Source: Streptomyces sp. NK08204 (GTDB lineage Bacteria > Actinomycetota > Actinomycetes > Streptomycetales > Streptomycetaceae). From it: a stretch of DNA of 64,000 nt. The notes beneath the pieces were generated by a model. It made no database searches. It saw nothing but the letters and a program-made list of their open reading frames with translations, and had not been told where the DNA came from. The DNA is taken from contig NZ_JAINVF010000027.1 of assembly GCF_020400585.1 (NCBI RefSeq), positions 1-64,000 of the forward strand, in the 5' to 3' direction. The position numbers were made by a program, and so were the translations under genes. Positions 1-8,473 of this stretch are shown piece after piece. Numbering within the stretch: the first letter of the stretch is position 1; every line of letters begins with the position of its first letter.

Positions 1-117
1 GAATTGTGGAAGAAGGAGGTGTGGCCCCGGGTAAAAGGCTCGCGGCGGAGCACGGGCCCTGGATCGTCTTCGAGGACGAAGCCGGCTTCTCGATGACACC
101 GCCCCGTGCCCGCACAG
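1..117 (+). pseudogene. IS630-family transposase fragment
   Basis: Short internal piece of a DDE transposase. The reading FEDEAGFSMTPPRART (about positions 70-115) is the conserved second catalytic Asp/Glu region of IS630-type transposases. Upstream, the piece reading EVWPRVK lies in a different frame from RLAAEHGPWIVFEDEA, so one base is missing near position 32-36. The frame stops resembling a transposase at about 110-118, where RNase J homology begins in another frame. Both ends of the element are absent and no terminal repeat is visible. It is a dead remnant, probably marking the event that removed the start of the following gene. Confidence 0.75.
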
Positions 118-1658
118 CACGCGGGCAAGCTGCTCATCGTCGACTGCGGCGTGCTGTTCCCCGAGGAGACCCAGCCCGGTGTGGACGTGATCCTGCCGGA
201 CTTCACCTCGATCCGGGACCGGCTGGACGACATCGTGGCCGTGGTCCTCACCCACGGCCACGAGGACCACATCGGCGGCGTGCCGTACCTGCTGCGCGAG
301 CGGTCCGACATTCCCGTCGTCGGCTCCAAGTTGACGCTGGCGTTCCTGGGGGCCAAGCTCAAGGAACACGGCATCCGGCCGCGCACGGTGCGGGTGCGCG
401 AGGGCGACCGGCGTAGTTTCGGGCCCTTCGACTGCGGGTTCGTGGCGGTCAACCACTCCATCCCCGACAGCCTCGCGGTCGCGATCCGCAGCCGGGCCGG
501 GATGGTGCTGCACACCGGCGACTTCAAGATGGACCAGTTCCCTCTCGACGACCGCATCACCGACCTGCGCGCCTTCGCCCGCCTCGGCGAGGAGGGCGTG
601 GACCTGTTCCTCACCGACTCCACCAACGCCGAAGTACCCGGCTTCACCACCTCCGAGCGAGAGCTGAACCCGGCGATCGAGCAGGTGATGCGCACCGCGC
701 CGCGCCGCGCCGCGCCGGGTCATCGTCTCCAGCTTCGCCAGCCACGTGCACCGCATCCAGCAGGTCCTGGACGCCGCCCACCAGCACGGCCGCAAGGTCG
801 CCTTCGTCGGCCGGTCCATGGTCCGCAACATGGGCATCGCCCGTGACCTGGGCTATCTGAAGGTCCCCTCCGGTCTGGTCGTGAGCACGAAGGAGCTGGA
901 GAAGCTCCCGGACCACAAGATCACGCTAGTGTGCACCGGCTCCCAGGGCGAACCGATGGCCGCGTTGTCACGGATGGCCAACCGCGACCACATGATCCGC
1001 ATCGGCAAGGACGACACCGTCCTGCTCGCCAGCTCCCTCATCCCCGGCAACGAGAACGCCATCTACCGGGTGATCAACGGACTCACCCGGTGGGGCGCCC
1101 GCGTGGTCCACAAGGGCAACGCCAAGGTGCTACAACATCGTCAAACCCCGCAACGTCATGCCGGTGCACGGCGAATGGCGCCACCTGCGGGCCAACGCCG
1201 ACCTCGCCATCCGCACCGGTGTCGACCCCGACCGGGTCGTCATCGCCGAGGACGGCGTCGTCGTCGACCTGGTCGACGGGCGCGCATCCATCACCGGCAA
1301 GGTCCCCGCCGGCAACGTCTACGTGGACGGCATGGAAGTCGGCGGCGCCACCGAAGCGTCCCTCAAGGACCGCCTCACCCTCGCCGCCGAAGGCGTGGTC
1401 ACGGTGGTGGCGATCGTCGACGCGGACACAGGCGCCCTCGCCGAGGCCCCCGACTTCCTGGCCCGGGGCTTCGTCCACGACGACACCACCTTCGAGCCGG
1501 TCATCCCCGTCATCGAGAAGACCCTGGCCACCGCGGCCGAGGAAGGCGTCGGGGACGCGCGCCAACTCGAACAACTCCTCGCCCGCGCCGTCGCGAACTG
1601 GGCGTTCCGCACCTATCGCCGCAAGCCCCTCATCATCCCCGTCATCATCGACGCCTGA
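118..1658 (+). pseudogene. Ribonuclease J (metallo-beta-lactamase/beta-CASP RNase), broken
   Basis: Homologous to RNase J, a zinc-dependent 5'-3' exo- and endonuclease of mRNA decay and rRNA maturation. The first frame (118 to about 700) has the metal-binding motif THGHEDHIGG and the DFKMDQ and TDSTNAEVPGF blocks; the second (about 717-1130) has ASHVHRIQQVL, GRSMVRNMGIARDLGYLKVP and the SSLIPGNENA block; the third (about 1131-1658) has NVMPVHGEWRHLRANA and the C-terminal domain. About 40 N-terminal residues are missing at the junction with the transposase fragment. One frameshift lies in a CCGCG repeat and another at an internal deletion near 1130 that removed the expected beta-CASP HVSGHAS segment. 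It cannot make an active enzyme. It is diverged enough from the usual Streptomyces RNase J to be a second, accessory copy. Confidence 0.9.
695..714 (+). repeat. Four tandem CCGCG units that frameshift RNase J
   Basis: CCGCG is repeated exactly four times and followed by CC. With only two units the frame would read MRTAPRRVIVSSFASHVHR, as expected for RNase J. The two additional units add 10 bases, which gives precisely the +1 shift seen between the flanking frames. Replication slippage is the simplest explanation. Confidence 0.8.
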
Positions 1659-1722
1659 ACCACAGCCCGGCGGCACGGTCCCGGTTCCGGCCGCGGCCTC
1701 GCCGGCATCGAGGCTGGGCACG

Positions 1723-1766
1723 GGAGTGCGTTGCCACCCCTGCAGGCCGGGGTGGCAACGCACTCC
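1723..1766. terminator. Perfect 18-bp inverted repeat, probable bidirectional terminator
   Basis: GGAGTGCGTTGCCACCCC (1723-1740) is followed by the 8-base loop TGCAGGCC and then its exact reverse complement (1749-1766). It begins about 65 bases after the RNase J stop and lies between two convergent genes (RNase J, and the GNAT gene whose stop is at 1997). The position fits a two-way transcription terminator. There is no T tract. A small palindromic mobile sequence is an alternative because the arms are unusually perfect. Confidence 0.6.
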
Positions 1767-1996
1767 ACATGATGAGTCATCGGAAGGTGTCGGCCTGCGT
1801 GAGCCGTAGAAAAGACCAGGTAAGCACCACTTTCTCGGCTCGCCGCGCAGCGTCCGGGCGCCCAGAGCCTCAAACGAGCGTCACGGCCGGCGGCCCGTGC
1901 CTCCTGCTCAGGAAAGAATCGGCTGTGACAGCCGGCTCGCGACGGGGACCCGCCCCCGCCCGCTCCAGACAGTGCCCCGCCAACCGGCACACCGCG
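1767..1996. other. Intergenic, nothing recognised
   Basis: Between the large inverted repeat and the 3' end of the GNAT gene. The open frames on both strands are low-complexity and match no family I know. No RNA gene or repeat is visible. Confidence 0.4.
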
Positions 1997-2485
1997 TCAT
2001 TCCGGAGGAATGCGAAACTCGAATTCGGGACGGTCCCACGGCACGGCGGGCGGGTTCGCGAACGCGGTCCCGGTCCGCACCGCACCAACGCGGTGGTAGA
2101 AGTCCTCGGCGGGAAGATGCGACACGACCTTGAGACGGTCGAGCCCGGCGGCACGGGCCTCGGACTGCATGTGCGCCACAAGCAGCCGTCCAATGCCCCG
2201 TCCTTGCGCTTCGTCGGCGACGAACAGCAGGTCGAGTTCCGGTGGCGCGAGGACGAGCGAGTAGAACCCGAGGACCCGGCCTCCATGCTCGTCGGCGCCG
2301 ACGGCCACAAAGGCACGGTGGGCCTCGATGTAATCAGGACCGACCCGGTAGCCCGCGACTGCGGCTGCGTACTTACCCTCATAGGCGCCTGAGCCACGCA
2401 CGAGCCGCGTGAGCCGTTTGGCATCCCGCGCGACGGCCCTCCGTATCGTGATCGGCTGGCTGCTCGGAAAAGGGCGTGAACTCAT
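1997..2485 (-). CDS. GNAT-family N-acetyltransferase
   Basis: A 162-residue protein of normal GNAT length. Such enzymes transfer an acetyl group from acetyl-CoA to an amine on a small molecule or protein. The N-terminus reads ITIRRAVARDAKRL, the usual first strand and helix. The acetyl-CoA pyrophosphate loop is AQGRGIGRLLV at about residues 93-103, preceded by LDLLFV. The segment FYHRVGAVRTG is the typical C-terminal strand. The start at 2485 is chosen because the family domain begins within ten residues of it; an upstream in-frame start would add 46 residues of arginine-rich sequence unlike the family. The substrate cannot be told from sequence. The gene stands alone between two groups of gene remnants and converges on the broken RNase J. 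Confidence 0.85.
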   Translation of the reverse strand: MSSRPFPSSQPITIRRAVARDAKRLTRLVRGSGAYEGKYAAAVAGYRVGPDYIEAHRAFVAVGADEHGGRVLGFYSLVLAPPELDLLFVADEAQGRGIGRLLVAHMQSEARAAGLDRLKVVSHLPAEDFYHRVGAVRTGTAFANPPAVPWDRPEFEFRIPPE

Positions 2486-2743
2486 CGGGAGAGTATTTCG
2501 CACCGGGGAGTGCCTTCGTACGGCGGGTCGGCTGCTCGGGCAGGCGTTCCTGCAGCGCTCCCGCGAGCCGCTCACCCAGGCCCCGATCGGCCACGTCACT
2601 GCCGCCGAATCGGCCGCCCGCAAGCAGCCACCGGACGCCCGAACCGATGCGGAGAAGTTGGATCACGGCGTGGTCGACTGCTGCTCTCCCTGGGCTTGCC
2701 GCGGCGAAGCCGAGCCGGTACCGGAAAATTCCGAGCCAGCCTC

Positions 2744-3060
2744 ATGAGGCGGATCATCCTCGACCTGTTCGCCGGCCCCGGCGGCTGGAGCCGCGCCCTC
2801 ACGGTCCCCGGGGCGCGGGACATCGGCCTGGAGTGGGACAGCCGGGCCTGGAAAACCCGGGCTCGAGTCGTTCGGTTGACGATCCAGACCGATGTCGCCC
2901 GCTATACCGTATGGATCTTCTCCGCTCGGATTCCCGGGCTGACCGCCTCCCCGCCGTGCCAGGTGTGGTCGATGGCGGGCAAGCTTCTTGGCCTGGTCGA
3001 CCAGCCGCTCGTCCGCCAGGCAGTCTCCGATCTCGCCGCCGACCGTGAGAAGGTCCGCCG
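2744..3060 (+). pseudogene. Phage-type DNA (cytosine-5) methyltransferase remnant
   Basis: The N-terminus reads ILDLFAGPGGWSRAL, the S-adenosylmethionine-binding motif I of C5 methyltransferases. About 70 residues later TASPPCQVWSMAGK contains the PCQ motif IV with the catalytic cysteine. The DVARYT-to-GLTASP spacing is short and motifs VI-X are missing. The frame continues as LVRQAVSDLAADRE, as in actinophage and mobile-element methylases, and then gives way to helicase-like sequence in another frame at about 3060. This is a 5' fragment of a gene from a prophage or integrative element, not a working methylase. Confidence 0.7.
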
Positions 3061-3225
3061 GTGTACTACGCCGAGCAGGCCCTGCTCGGCGCCCTCCTGT
3101 CCGAACCGCAGCGCCTCACCAACTTGACCGGCAGCGGCCCAGACGCGTTCTCCACCCCGGCGCGCGCCGAAGTGTCCGTCGGCATTCGTGCCCTGTCGGC
3201 CCCTGATCCGGTCACCCGTACGTGA
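3061..3225 (+). pseudogene. Replicative helicase DnaB-like N-terminal fragment
   Basis: The 54-codon frame from GTG 3061 to TGA 3225 reads YYAEQALLGALLSEPQRL and then PDAFSTPARAEV. This matches the N-terminal DnaG-binding domain of DnaB helicases (AEQALLGALL). Streptomyces genomes carry many small proteins of this N-domain type, often near mobile elements. The ATPase domain is absent. It abuts the methyltransferase fragment with no gap, so the two were probably joined by a deletion, or belong to one decayed mobile element. Confidence 0.6.
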
Positions 3226-3317
3226 CGCCGTCCGATGCACCCCGGCCGATCTCCGGTCCCGCGTATCCGTCCAGCAGCGTAGACGAAGACACTGCCCGGC
3301 AGTCCGGGAAGCCGGTC

Positions 3318-4742
3318 TCAGCCGCCGCGCCGCACCCGGGCCGCCTTGCGGGCCTCCGCGAGCTTGCGGGCCTCGCTGCTCTTGCGGGACGACGACCTGC
3401 CACCGGAACCGCTCTTCGCGTCCTTGGCGCTGCCCAGGCCGCCGAACGGGATGTTGTGGTTCTTGGGGCGCGGTACGGCCGACCCGTCGTCGAGAGGCTT
3501 CCCGGAGGGGGCCTTGGCGCCGGTGATCCGGCTCAGCTCCGCCTCGCCGGACCGCACTTTGGTGACCTTGGGGGCGACGTCGGCGTCCGCCATGACCTGG
3601 CTCGTCTCGCGGCGCTGTCCCGACGGGACGAGTGTCACGACGGTGCCGGAGCGGCCGGCCCGGGCCGTGCGGCCCGCGCGGTGCAGATAGTCCTTCGGGT
3701 CGGTGGCCGGGTCGACGTTGACCACGAGGTCGAGGTCGTCGACGTGCAGGCCGCGTGCGGCGACGTTCGTCGCTACCAGCGCGGTGATCTGCCCGTTCTT
3801 GAACTGGGCCAGGGTCCGGGTGCGCTGCGGCTGGGACTTCCCGCTGTGCAGGGCGGCGGCGGCCACGCCGCTGGCCCGCAGATGCCGCGTGAGCTGGTCG
3901 ACGCCGTGCTTGGTGTCCAGGAACAGCAGGACGCGGCCGTCCCGAGCGGCGATCTCCGTGGTCACGGCGTACCGGTCCGGGCCGTGCACGACGAAGACGT
4001 GGTGCTCGATCGCGGAGACGGCGCTGGACGAAGGATCCACCGAGTGGACGGCGGGGTCGCGCAGGTAGCGCTGCACCAGCCGGTCGACATCGCCGTCGAG
4101 GGTGGCGGAGAACAGCATCCGCTGCCCGTCGGGACGTACCTGGTCCAGGATCCCGGTGACCTGCGGCAGGAACCCCATGTCACACATCTGGTCGGCCTCG
4201 TCCAGGACCACGATGCGCACCCGTCCCAGTCGGCAGCCCTTGCGCTCGATGAGGTCGTGCAGCCGACCGGGCGTGGCGACGACGATCTCGGCACCATCCC
4301 GCAGCACGGCGGCCTGCCGTCCGATGGACACGCCGCCCACCACGGTCGCGAGCCGCAGCCGCAGCGCCTCGACGTACGGGGTGAGCGCCTCACCGACCTG
4401 CTGCGCCAGCTCCCTGGTGGGCACCAGAACGAGCGCCAGCGGCTCTTTCGGCTGCGCGCGCTGCCCGGCCGTCCGGGCGAGCATCCCCAGGCCGAAGGCG
4501 AGCGTCTTGCCGGATCCTGTGCGGCCCCGGCCCAGGACGTCCCGTCCCGCGAGCGCGTTCGGCAGCGCCGCCGCCTGGACAGGAAAGGGCACAGTCACAC
4601 CCTGCTCATCGAGCGCCCGCAGAACCTCGGCCGGCAACCCCAGCTGGGCGAAGGACGCCGCCGTGGGCACTGCCGAAGTGGCCCCCGACGCCTCGGACAC
4701 ATCGTCCTGCCGCCGGGCATCGGCACGTGTTGATTCGCTCAC
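3318..4742 (-). CDS. DEAD-box RNA helicase
   Basis: A 474-residue ATP-dependent RNA helicase of the RhlE/CsdA type, which unwinds short RNA duplexes in ribosome assembly or mRNA decay. In order: Q motif (FAQLGLP), motif I GRTGSGKT, PTRELAQQ, TPGRLHDL, motif II VLDEADQM, motif III SAT, TNVAARGLHV and motif VI HRAGRTARAG. The C-terminal 70 residues are basic and Ser/Lys-rich (SGSGGRSSSRKSSEARK), likely an RNA-binding tail. The GTG start at 4742 is chosen because GGAGGAAGG lies 7-15 bases upstream and the sequence further 5' is not helicase-like. A strong hairpin lies about 215 bases upstream, possibly in the leader. The gene looks intact despite damaged neighbours on both sides. Confidence 0.93.
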   Translation of the reverse strand: MSESTRADARRQDDVSEASGATSAVPTAASFAQLGLPAEVLRALDEQGVTVPFPVQAAALPNALAGRDVLGRGRTGSGKTLAFGLGMLARTAGQRAQPKEPLALVLVPTRELAQQVGEALTPYVEALRLRLATVVGGVSIGRQAAVLRDGAEIVVATPGRLHDLIERKGCRLGRVRIVVLDEADQMCDMGFLPQVTGILDQVRPDGQRMLFSATLDGDVDRLVQRYLRDPAVHSVDPSSSAVSAIEHHVFVVHGPDRYAVTTEIAARDGRVLLFLDTKHGVDQLTRHLRASGVAAAALHSGKSQPQRTRTLAQFKNGQITALVATNVAARGLHVDDLDLVVNVDPATDPKDYLHRAGRTARAGRSGTVVTLVPSGQRRETSQVMADADVAPKVTKVRSGEAELSRITGAKAPSGKPLDDGSAVPRPKNHNIPFGGLGSAKDAKSGSGGRSSSRKSSEARKLAEARKAARVRRGG

Positions 4743-5835
4743 AGAGAGCCTTCCTCCGAAGGGACCGTACCGAGGAAGGCGCGGCAGGGACGCGGCCGCC
4801 GACCAGAGACACCCAACGGAGCACCGACACAGCGACACAGCAAAAGCGCAACGCTAGCACGGGGCACGCCGTCCGGGCCTCCCGTGCCGCGCCGCTCAGC
4901 CGAGGAACGACAGCCGGACCCAGCAGACGAAGAACCTCCTCGTCTCGTACTCGCCGAAGAAGCTTGGCTTCTTCTAGGAGGAACAACAGGGTCGCCCGGC
5001 ACGAGGATCGATGACCTGGCGACCCTCCTCCCGCTCGGCAGCGCCCCCGCGCGCCGTCCGGAGATGTGCACGGCTTCATTCCGTACGCACTGCTGCACAT
5101 CACCGTCCCAGACGGTCACGGACCAAGCGTGCACGCTCCAGCCCCGAAGAGTTCACCAACACCTCGAGACCGCCGGTGGTCCGACGATCCGCACGAGCGT
5201 CTCGCCCAGCTCGGCGCCGTCCGCACGCCCCGTTGAAACCGCCCGCGGTGGACCCATCAGCGCGATGCAGCCGCACGTGTGCCGGGTGGACATCCCTATG
5301 CCGACGCCGGGCAGCCTGGATGCGCCCGGGGAGGGCCAGGCCGCCGGGCATCGAGGGGAGGAACCGCTCGAAGTCATTCTCGGGTGCGCAGGTGGGAGGG
5401 TGCTCTCCGGCGAGCGCGGTGAGCAGGTACTCCCCGCCTGGCCAGGGTTCCCGCGTCGACGAGGTGTGGGAGCCGGGTCATGACGTCGCACAGCGCTCGC
5501 ACAGGGCCCCGCTCGCCCTCCTGCGCGAACCGCCGTGCCGCCCCGCCGGTCCGCACGGCATGAGGTACTCGAAGGGGCCCGGTGGCGAGGAGAGGTCCCG
5601 ATGGACGCCATCTGGCGACGGCCGTCTCCGCTCTGCTCGGCCCGCTCTACGCCGACCGCACGGCTGGGCTCCGTGGCCATGCCGAGCGGGCCGGGCACAC
5701 CGTGGAGCTCACCCCGTCCGGCTGCGCACGCCAGGCGCGTCGGCCCCGCGGGGCTCTGCTGCGGACCATGACCGCGGTGGCTCCGCCGTCACGGTCTTCG
5801 GACTCCTCGCCACCTCCTCGGCTTCGGCTCGCCGT
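4743..5835. other. 1.1-kb stretch without an intact gene
   Basis: This holds the leader/promoter region of the helicase (to about 4860; TAGCGT at about 4855 on the minus strand could be a -10), a hairpin at 4956-4974, and then about 800 bases without a recognisable intact gene. On the minus strand between about 5560 and 5100, stretches such as PHLVDAGTLARRG and EYLLTALAGEHPPT have a coding look but are split over two frames, suggesting another decayed gene I cannot name. Confidence 0.4.
4956..4974. repeat. Perfect 8-bp hairpin in helicase upstream region
   Basis: GAAGAAGC, loop TTG, GCTTCTTC. It is flanked by CCTCCT (4936-4941) and AGGAGG (from 4977), which could extend pairing or hide a Shine-Dalgarno-like sequence. 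It is AT-richer than its surroundings. A structured leader or attenuator of the DEAD-box gene is possible, or a terminator for a lost gene. Confidence 0.5.
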
Positions 5836-6476
5836 CTACGTGGCCTGCGTCAGCGACCCGTGAGCCGGGTCCCAGCCCCGGCGGGGCACGGAGGCCAGGA
5901 GCAGCCGGGTGTACGGGTGCTGCGGGGCGTCCAGGACGTGGGCGGTGGGGCCGGTCTCGACGACCCGCCCCGTCTTGAGCACCAGCACCGCGTCGGCGAT
6001 GTGCCGGACCACTGCCAGGTCATGGGTGACGAACAGGTAGCCGATACCCGCCTCGCGGCGGATCGTCGCGAGCAGGTCGAGAATCTGCGCCTGGATGGAC
6101 ACATCGAGTGCCGCGACCGCCTCGTCCAGGACGAGGACCCTCGGCTGCACCGCCAACGCCCGGGCGATGGCGACGCGTTGGCGCTGGCCGCCGGAGAGAC
6201 GGCGTGGCAGGACCGTGGACTCGCGGGTGCCGAGGCCGACCTGGTCGAGCAGTTCGGCGACCCGGGCCCGGCGGGCGGCGGCGTCGAGCGCCGTGTGCAG
6301 CCGGAGGACCTCGTCGAGGCAGCCGGACACCGTCACCCGCGGATCGAGCGAGAGGTACGGGTCCTGGAAGACCATCTGGATCTCCCGGGCACGGTCCAGC
6401 CGTTCGGCCCGGTTCCGGGGCCGTGCCGACCGGTCCCGGCCGTCCAGGCGGACCGTGCCGCCGTCCGGCCGGACGC
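5836..6476 (-). pseudogene. Oligopeptide/dipeptide ABC transporter ATPase (OppF type), 5' half deleted
   Basis: The C-terminal 200 residues of an OppF/DppF-type ATPase are preserved: Q-loop region IQMVFQDPYLSLDPR, ABC signature LSGGQRQRVAIARAL, Walker B VLVLDEAVAALDVS (Ala where Pro is usual), H-loop LFVTHDLAVVRHIAD and the C-terminal peptide-transporter motif PQHPYTRLLL. The Walker A GxxGxGKS/T loop and everything before SGTVRLDG-like sequence are missing. Homology stops at about 6470-6480, where a LacI fragment begins on the other strand. Without Walker A it cannot hydrolyse ATP. No permease gene remains nearby. Confidence 0.85.
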
Positions 6477-6789
6477 GCTGTTCGTCGTGGCCGAGGCGAG
6501 CCCGCCGCTCGTCCTGGACGCGGCTCGCCGGCAGGGCTACCGGGTCCCCGGCGACCTGCTCCTCGTCTGTGTGAGCGAGGACGCGACCGCCCTGCACACC
6601 GAGCCGCCGGTGACGACGGTGAGCCTGCGGCCCCGCGAGGTCGCGCAGGCCGGGCTCGAACTCCTCGTCGCCGTCCTGGAGCACGGCCGCCAGGAGCCGT
6701 CCGGGACGCTCGTGCCGACCACCCTCGACGTCCGGGCCTCCTCGGTCCGGCACGGTCAGACCGCGTGCACGAGCCGGCCGCCGACATAG
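6465..6789 (+). pseudogene. LacI-family regulator, C-terminal fragment
   Basis: The frame reads RPDALFVVAEASPPLVLDAARR, then QGYRVPGDLLLVCVSED and PPVTTVSLRPREVAQAGLELL, ending with PSGTLVPTTLDVR. This is the last third of the periplasmic-binding-protein-like ligand domain of LacI/GalR regulators. The DNA-binding helix-turn-helix and two thirds of the ligand domain are absent. The frame runs on past the expected end and overlaps the 3' end of the convergent amidohydrolase. It begins exactly where the ABC ATPase fragment ends. Confidence 0.75.
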
Positions 6790-8390
6790 GTCCGCTCGAC
6801 CCTGGCCTCGGCGATCTCCTCCGGCGGCCCGGTGAGGATGTCGCGGTCGAGGACGACGAGGTCGGCGAGGTGGCCGGGGGCCAGGCTGCCGGTGTCCTCG
6901 AGACCGTTCACATATGCGGAGCCGGCCGTGTACGCGGCCAGCGCGCTGGGCAGGTCGATGCGCTGCTCGGGGAGAAAGACCCGGTCGTCCCCGGCCTCCG
7001 GGGCGCGGCGGTTCACCGCGACGTGGATGCCTTCCAGCGGCGCGGGGCTGCTGACGGGCCAGTCACTGCCCGCCGCCAGGGTCGCCCCGGCGCGCAGCAG
7101 ATCGCCGAACGGGTACTGCCACGCGGCCCGTTCGACCCCGAGGAAGGGGATGGTGAGCTCGTCCATCTGCGGTTCGTGGGCGGCCCACAACGGCTGGATG
7201 TTGGCGATCGCCCCGAGCCGGGCGAACCGCGCGATGTCGTCCGGGTGGACGACCTGGAGATGGGCCAGGTGGTGCCGGTTGCCGCGTCGGCCGTTCGCGG
7301 CCACCGCGGCCTCGACGGCGTCCAGGGCCTCGCGCACGGCGCGGTCGCCCAGCGCGTGGAAGTGCACCTGGAAGTCGAGGGCGTCGAGCTGGGTCACGTA
7401 CCCGCACAGCGCCTCGGGGTCGACGAAGCTGATGCCGGTATTGGTGGTGGCGCAGCCGCAGCCGTCCAGATACGGGGAGGACAGCGCGGCGGTGAAGTTC
7501 TCTGCGATGCCGTCCTGCATGATCTTCACCGACCCGGCGCGGAACCGGCCGTGCTGCAACGCCGCACGCTTCGCCACCAGTTCGTCGATCTGCTCGGCGC
7601 CCCGCTCCCGGTCCCACCACAACGCACCGATGACCCGGGCGGTGAGCGAGCCGTCGCGGGCGGCGGTCAGATAGGCGTCCGACGGGTCGGGCATGCCGCC
7701 GACGGAGCCCAGCAGCGCGTCCTGCCAGGCTGTGATGCCGAGCGAGTGGAGCAGTTTCTGGGCACGCAGCAGACCGGCCAGCCGGTCCTGCGGCGTGGCC
7801 GCCGGCACCAGCCGGGCGACCAGCCCGATCGCGCCCTCCTGGAGCATGCCGCTGGCGGAGCCGTCCGCCTCGCGCTCGATCCGGCCGTCGGCCGGATCAG
7901 GGGTGTCGGCGGTGATCCCGGCCAGTTCGAGCGCCCGGGTGTTGACCCACGCGCCGTGGTGGTCCCGGTTGGAGAGCAGCACCGGGCGGTCCGGCACGAC
8001 GGAGTCGAGCAGCTGACGGGTGGGCAGCCCGCCGTCGAAGCTCTCCATCGACCAGCCGCCGCCGGTGATCCAGACATGGTCGGGGTGGGCGTCCGCGTAG
8101 CCGCGGATCAGGTCCAGGTACTCCGTGACGCCGACCGTGCCGGTCAGGTCGCACTCGACCAGCTCCCGGCCGCCGGCGACGGGGTGGACGTGGGCGTCCT
8201 GGAACCCTGGGAGCAACAGCTTCCCCGTCAGATCGACGACCTCGGTGCCGGGCCCCACGAGGTCCAGCACCTCGTCGTGGCCGACGGCCGCGATCCGGTC
8301 GCCGACGACAGCGAGCGAGGTCGCCCGGGTGCGGGCCGGATCGACCGTGAAGACGGGACCGCGGGTGAAGACGAGATCGGCCGTTGCCAT
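6756..8390 (-). CDS. YtcJ-type metal-dependent amidohydrolase
   Basis: A 544-residue member of the amidohydrolase superfamily (YtcJ / N-substituted formamide deformylase-like). These zinc enzymes hydrolyse amide bonds. It starts with a small beta domain (LVFTRGPVFTVDPART), then GFQDAHVHP with the HxH metal ligands at about residues 67-69, VHFHALGDRAVREALD, HHLAHLQVV and AGSDWPVSSPAPLEGI with the C-terminal Asp. It ends with the returning beta strand GHLADLVVLDRDI...TYVGGRLV. ATG at 8390 has GGAG about 8 bases upstream. It is divergent from a TetR gene across 94 bases containing a palindrome, so that regulator probably controls it. The substrate is unknown. A fragment of a second enzyme of this family lies at about 13.8-14.0 kb. 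Confidence 0.9.
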   Translation of the reverse strand: MATADLVFTRGPVFTVDPARTRATSLAVVGDRIAAVGHDEVLDLVGPGTEVVDLTGKLLLPGFQDAHVHPVAGGRELVECDLTGTVGVTEYLDLIRGYADAHPDHVWITGGGWSMESFDGGLPTRQLLDSVVPDRPVLLSNRDHHGAWVNTRALELAGITADTPDPADGRIEREADGSASGMLQEGAIGLVARLVPAATPQDRLAGLLRAQKLLHSLGITAWQDALLGSVGGMPDPSDAYLTAARDGSLTARVIGALWWDRERGAEQIDELVAKRAALQHGRFRAGSVKIMQDGIAENFTAALSSPYLDGCGCATTNTGISFVDPEALCGYVTQLDALDFQVHFHALGDRAVREALDAVEAAVAANGRRGNRHHLAHLQVVHPDDIARFARLGAIANIQPLWAAHEPQMDELTIPFLGVERAAWQYPFGDLLRAGATLAAGSDWPVSSPAPLEGIHVAVNRRAPEAGDDRVFLPEQRIDLPSALAAYTAGSAYVNGLEDTGSLAPGHLADLVVLDRDILTGPPEEIAEARVERTYVGGRLVHAV

Positions 8391-8454
8391 ACGTGGCTCC
8401 AGTGCTCGGGACGGCGGGCTTGGTGGGCGTCATGGAAGCGGGACGGCCGTTTAC

Positions 8455-8473
8455 ACGTCAATGGTGTTGACGT
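8455..8473. promoter_or_regulatory. Palindrome ACGTCAA-N5-TTGACGT, candidate TetR operator
   Basis: A perfect 7+7 inverted repeat in the 94-base gap between the divergent amidohydrolase and TetR genes, ending 11 bases before the TetR start. The minus-strand arm contains TTGACG, which could serve as the -35 box of the amidohydrolase promoter. The placement suits autorepression and repression of the enzyme. Confidence 0.6.

Noticed and set aside
118..1658. RNase J as a working gene with programmed frameshifts
   Set aside because: There are two independent breaks, the N-terminus is missing and a catalytic segment is deleted.
5836..6476. Functional oligopeptide ABC ATPase
   Set aside because: Walker A is absent and the partner permease genes are missing.
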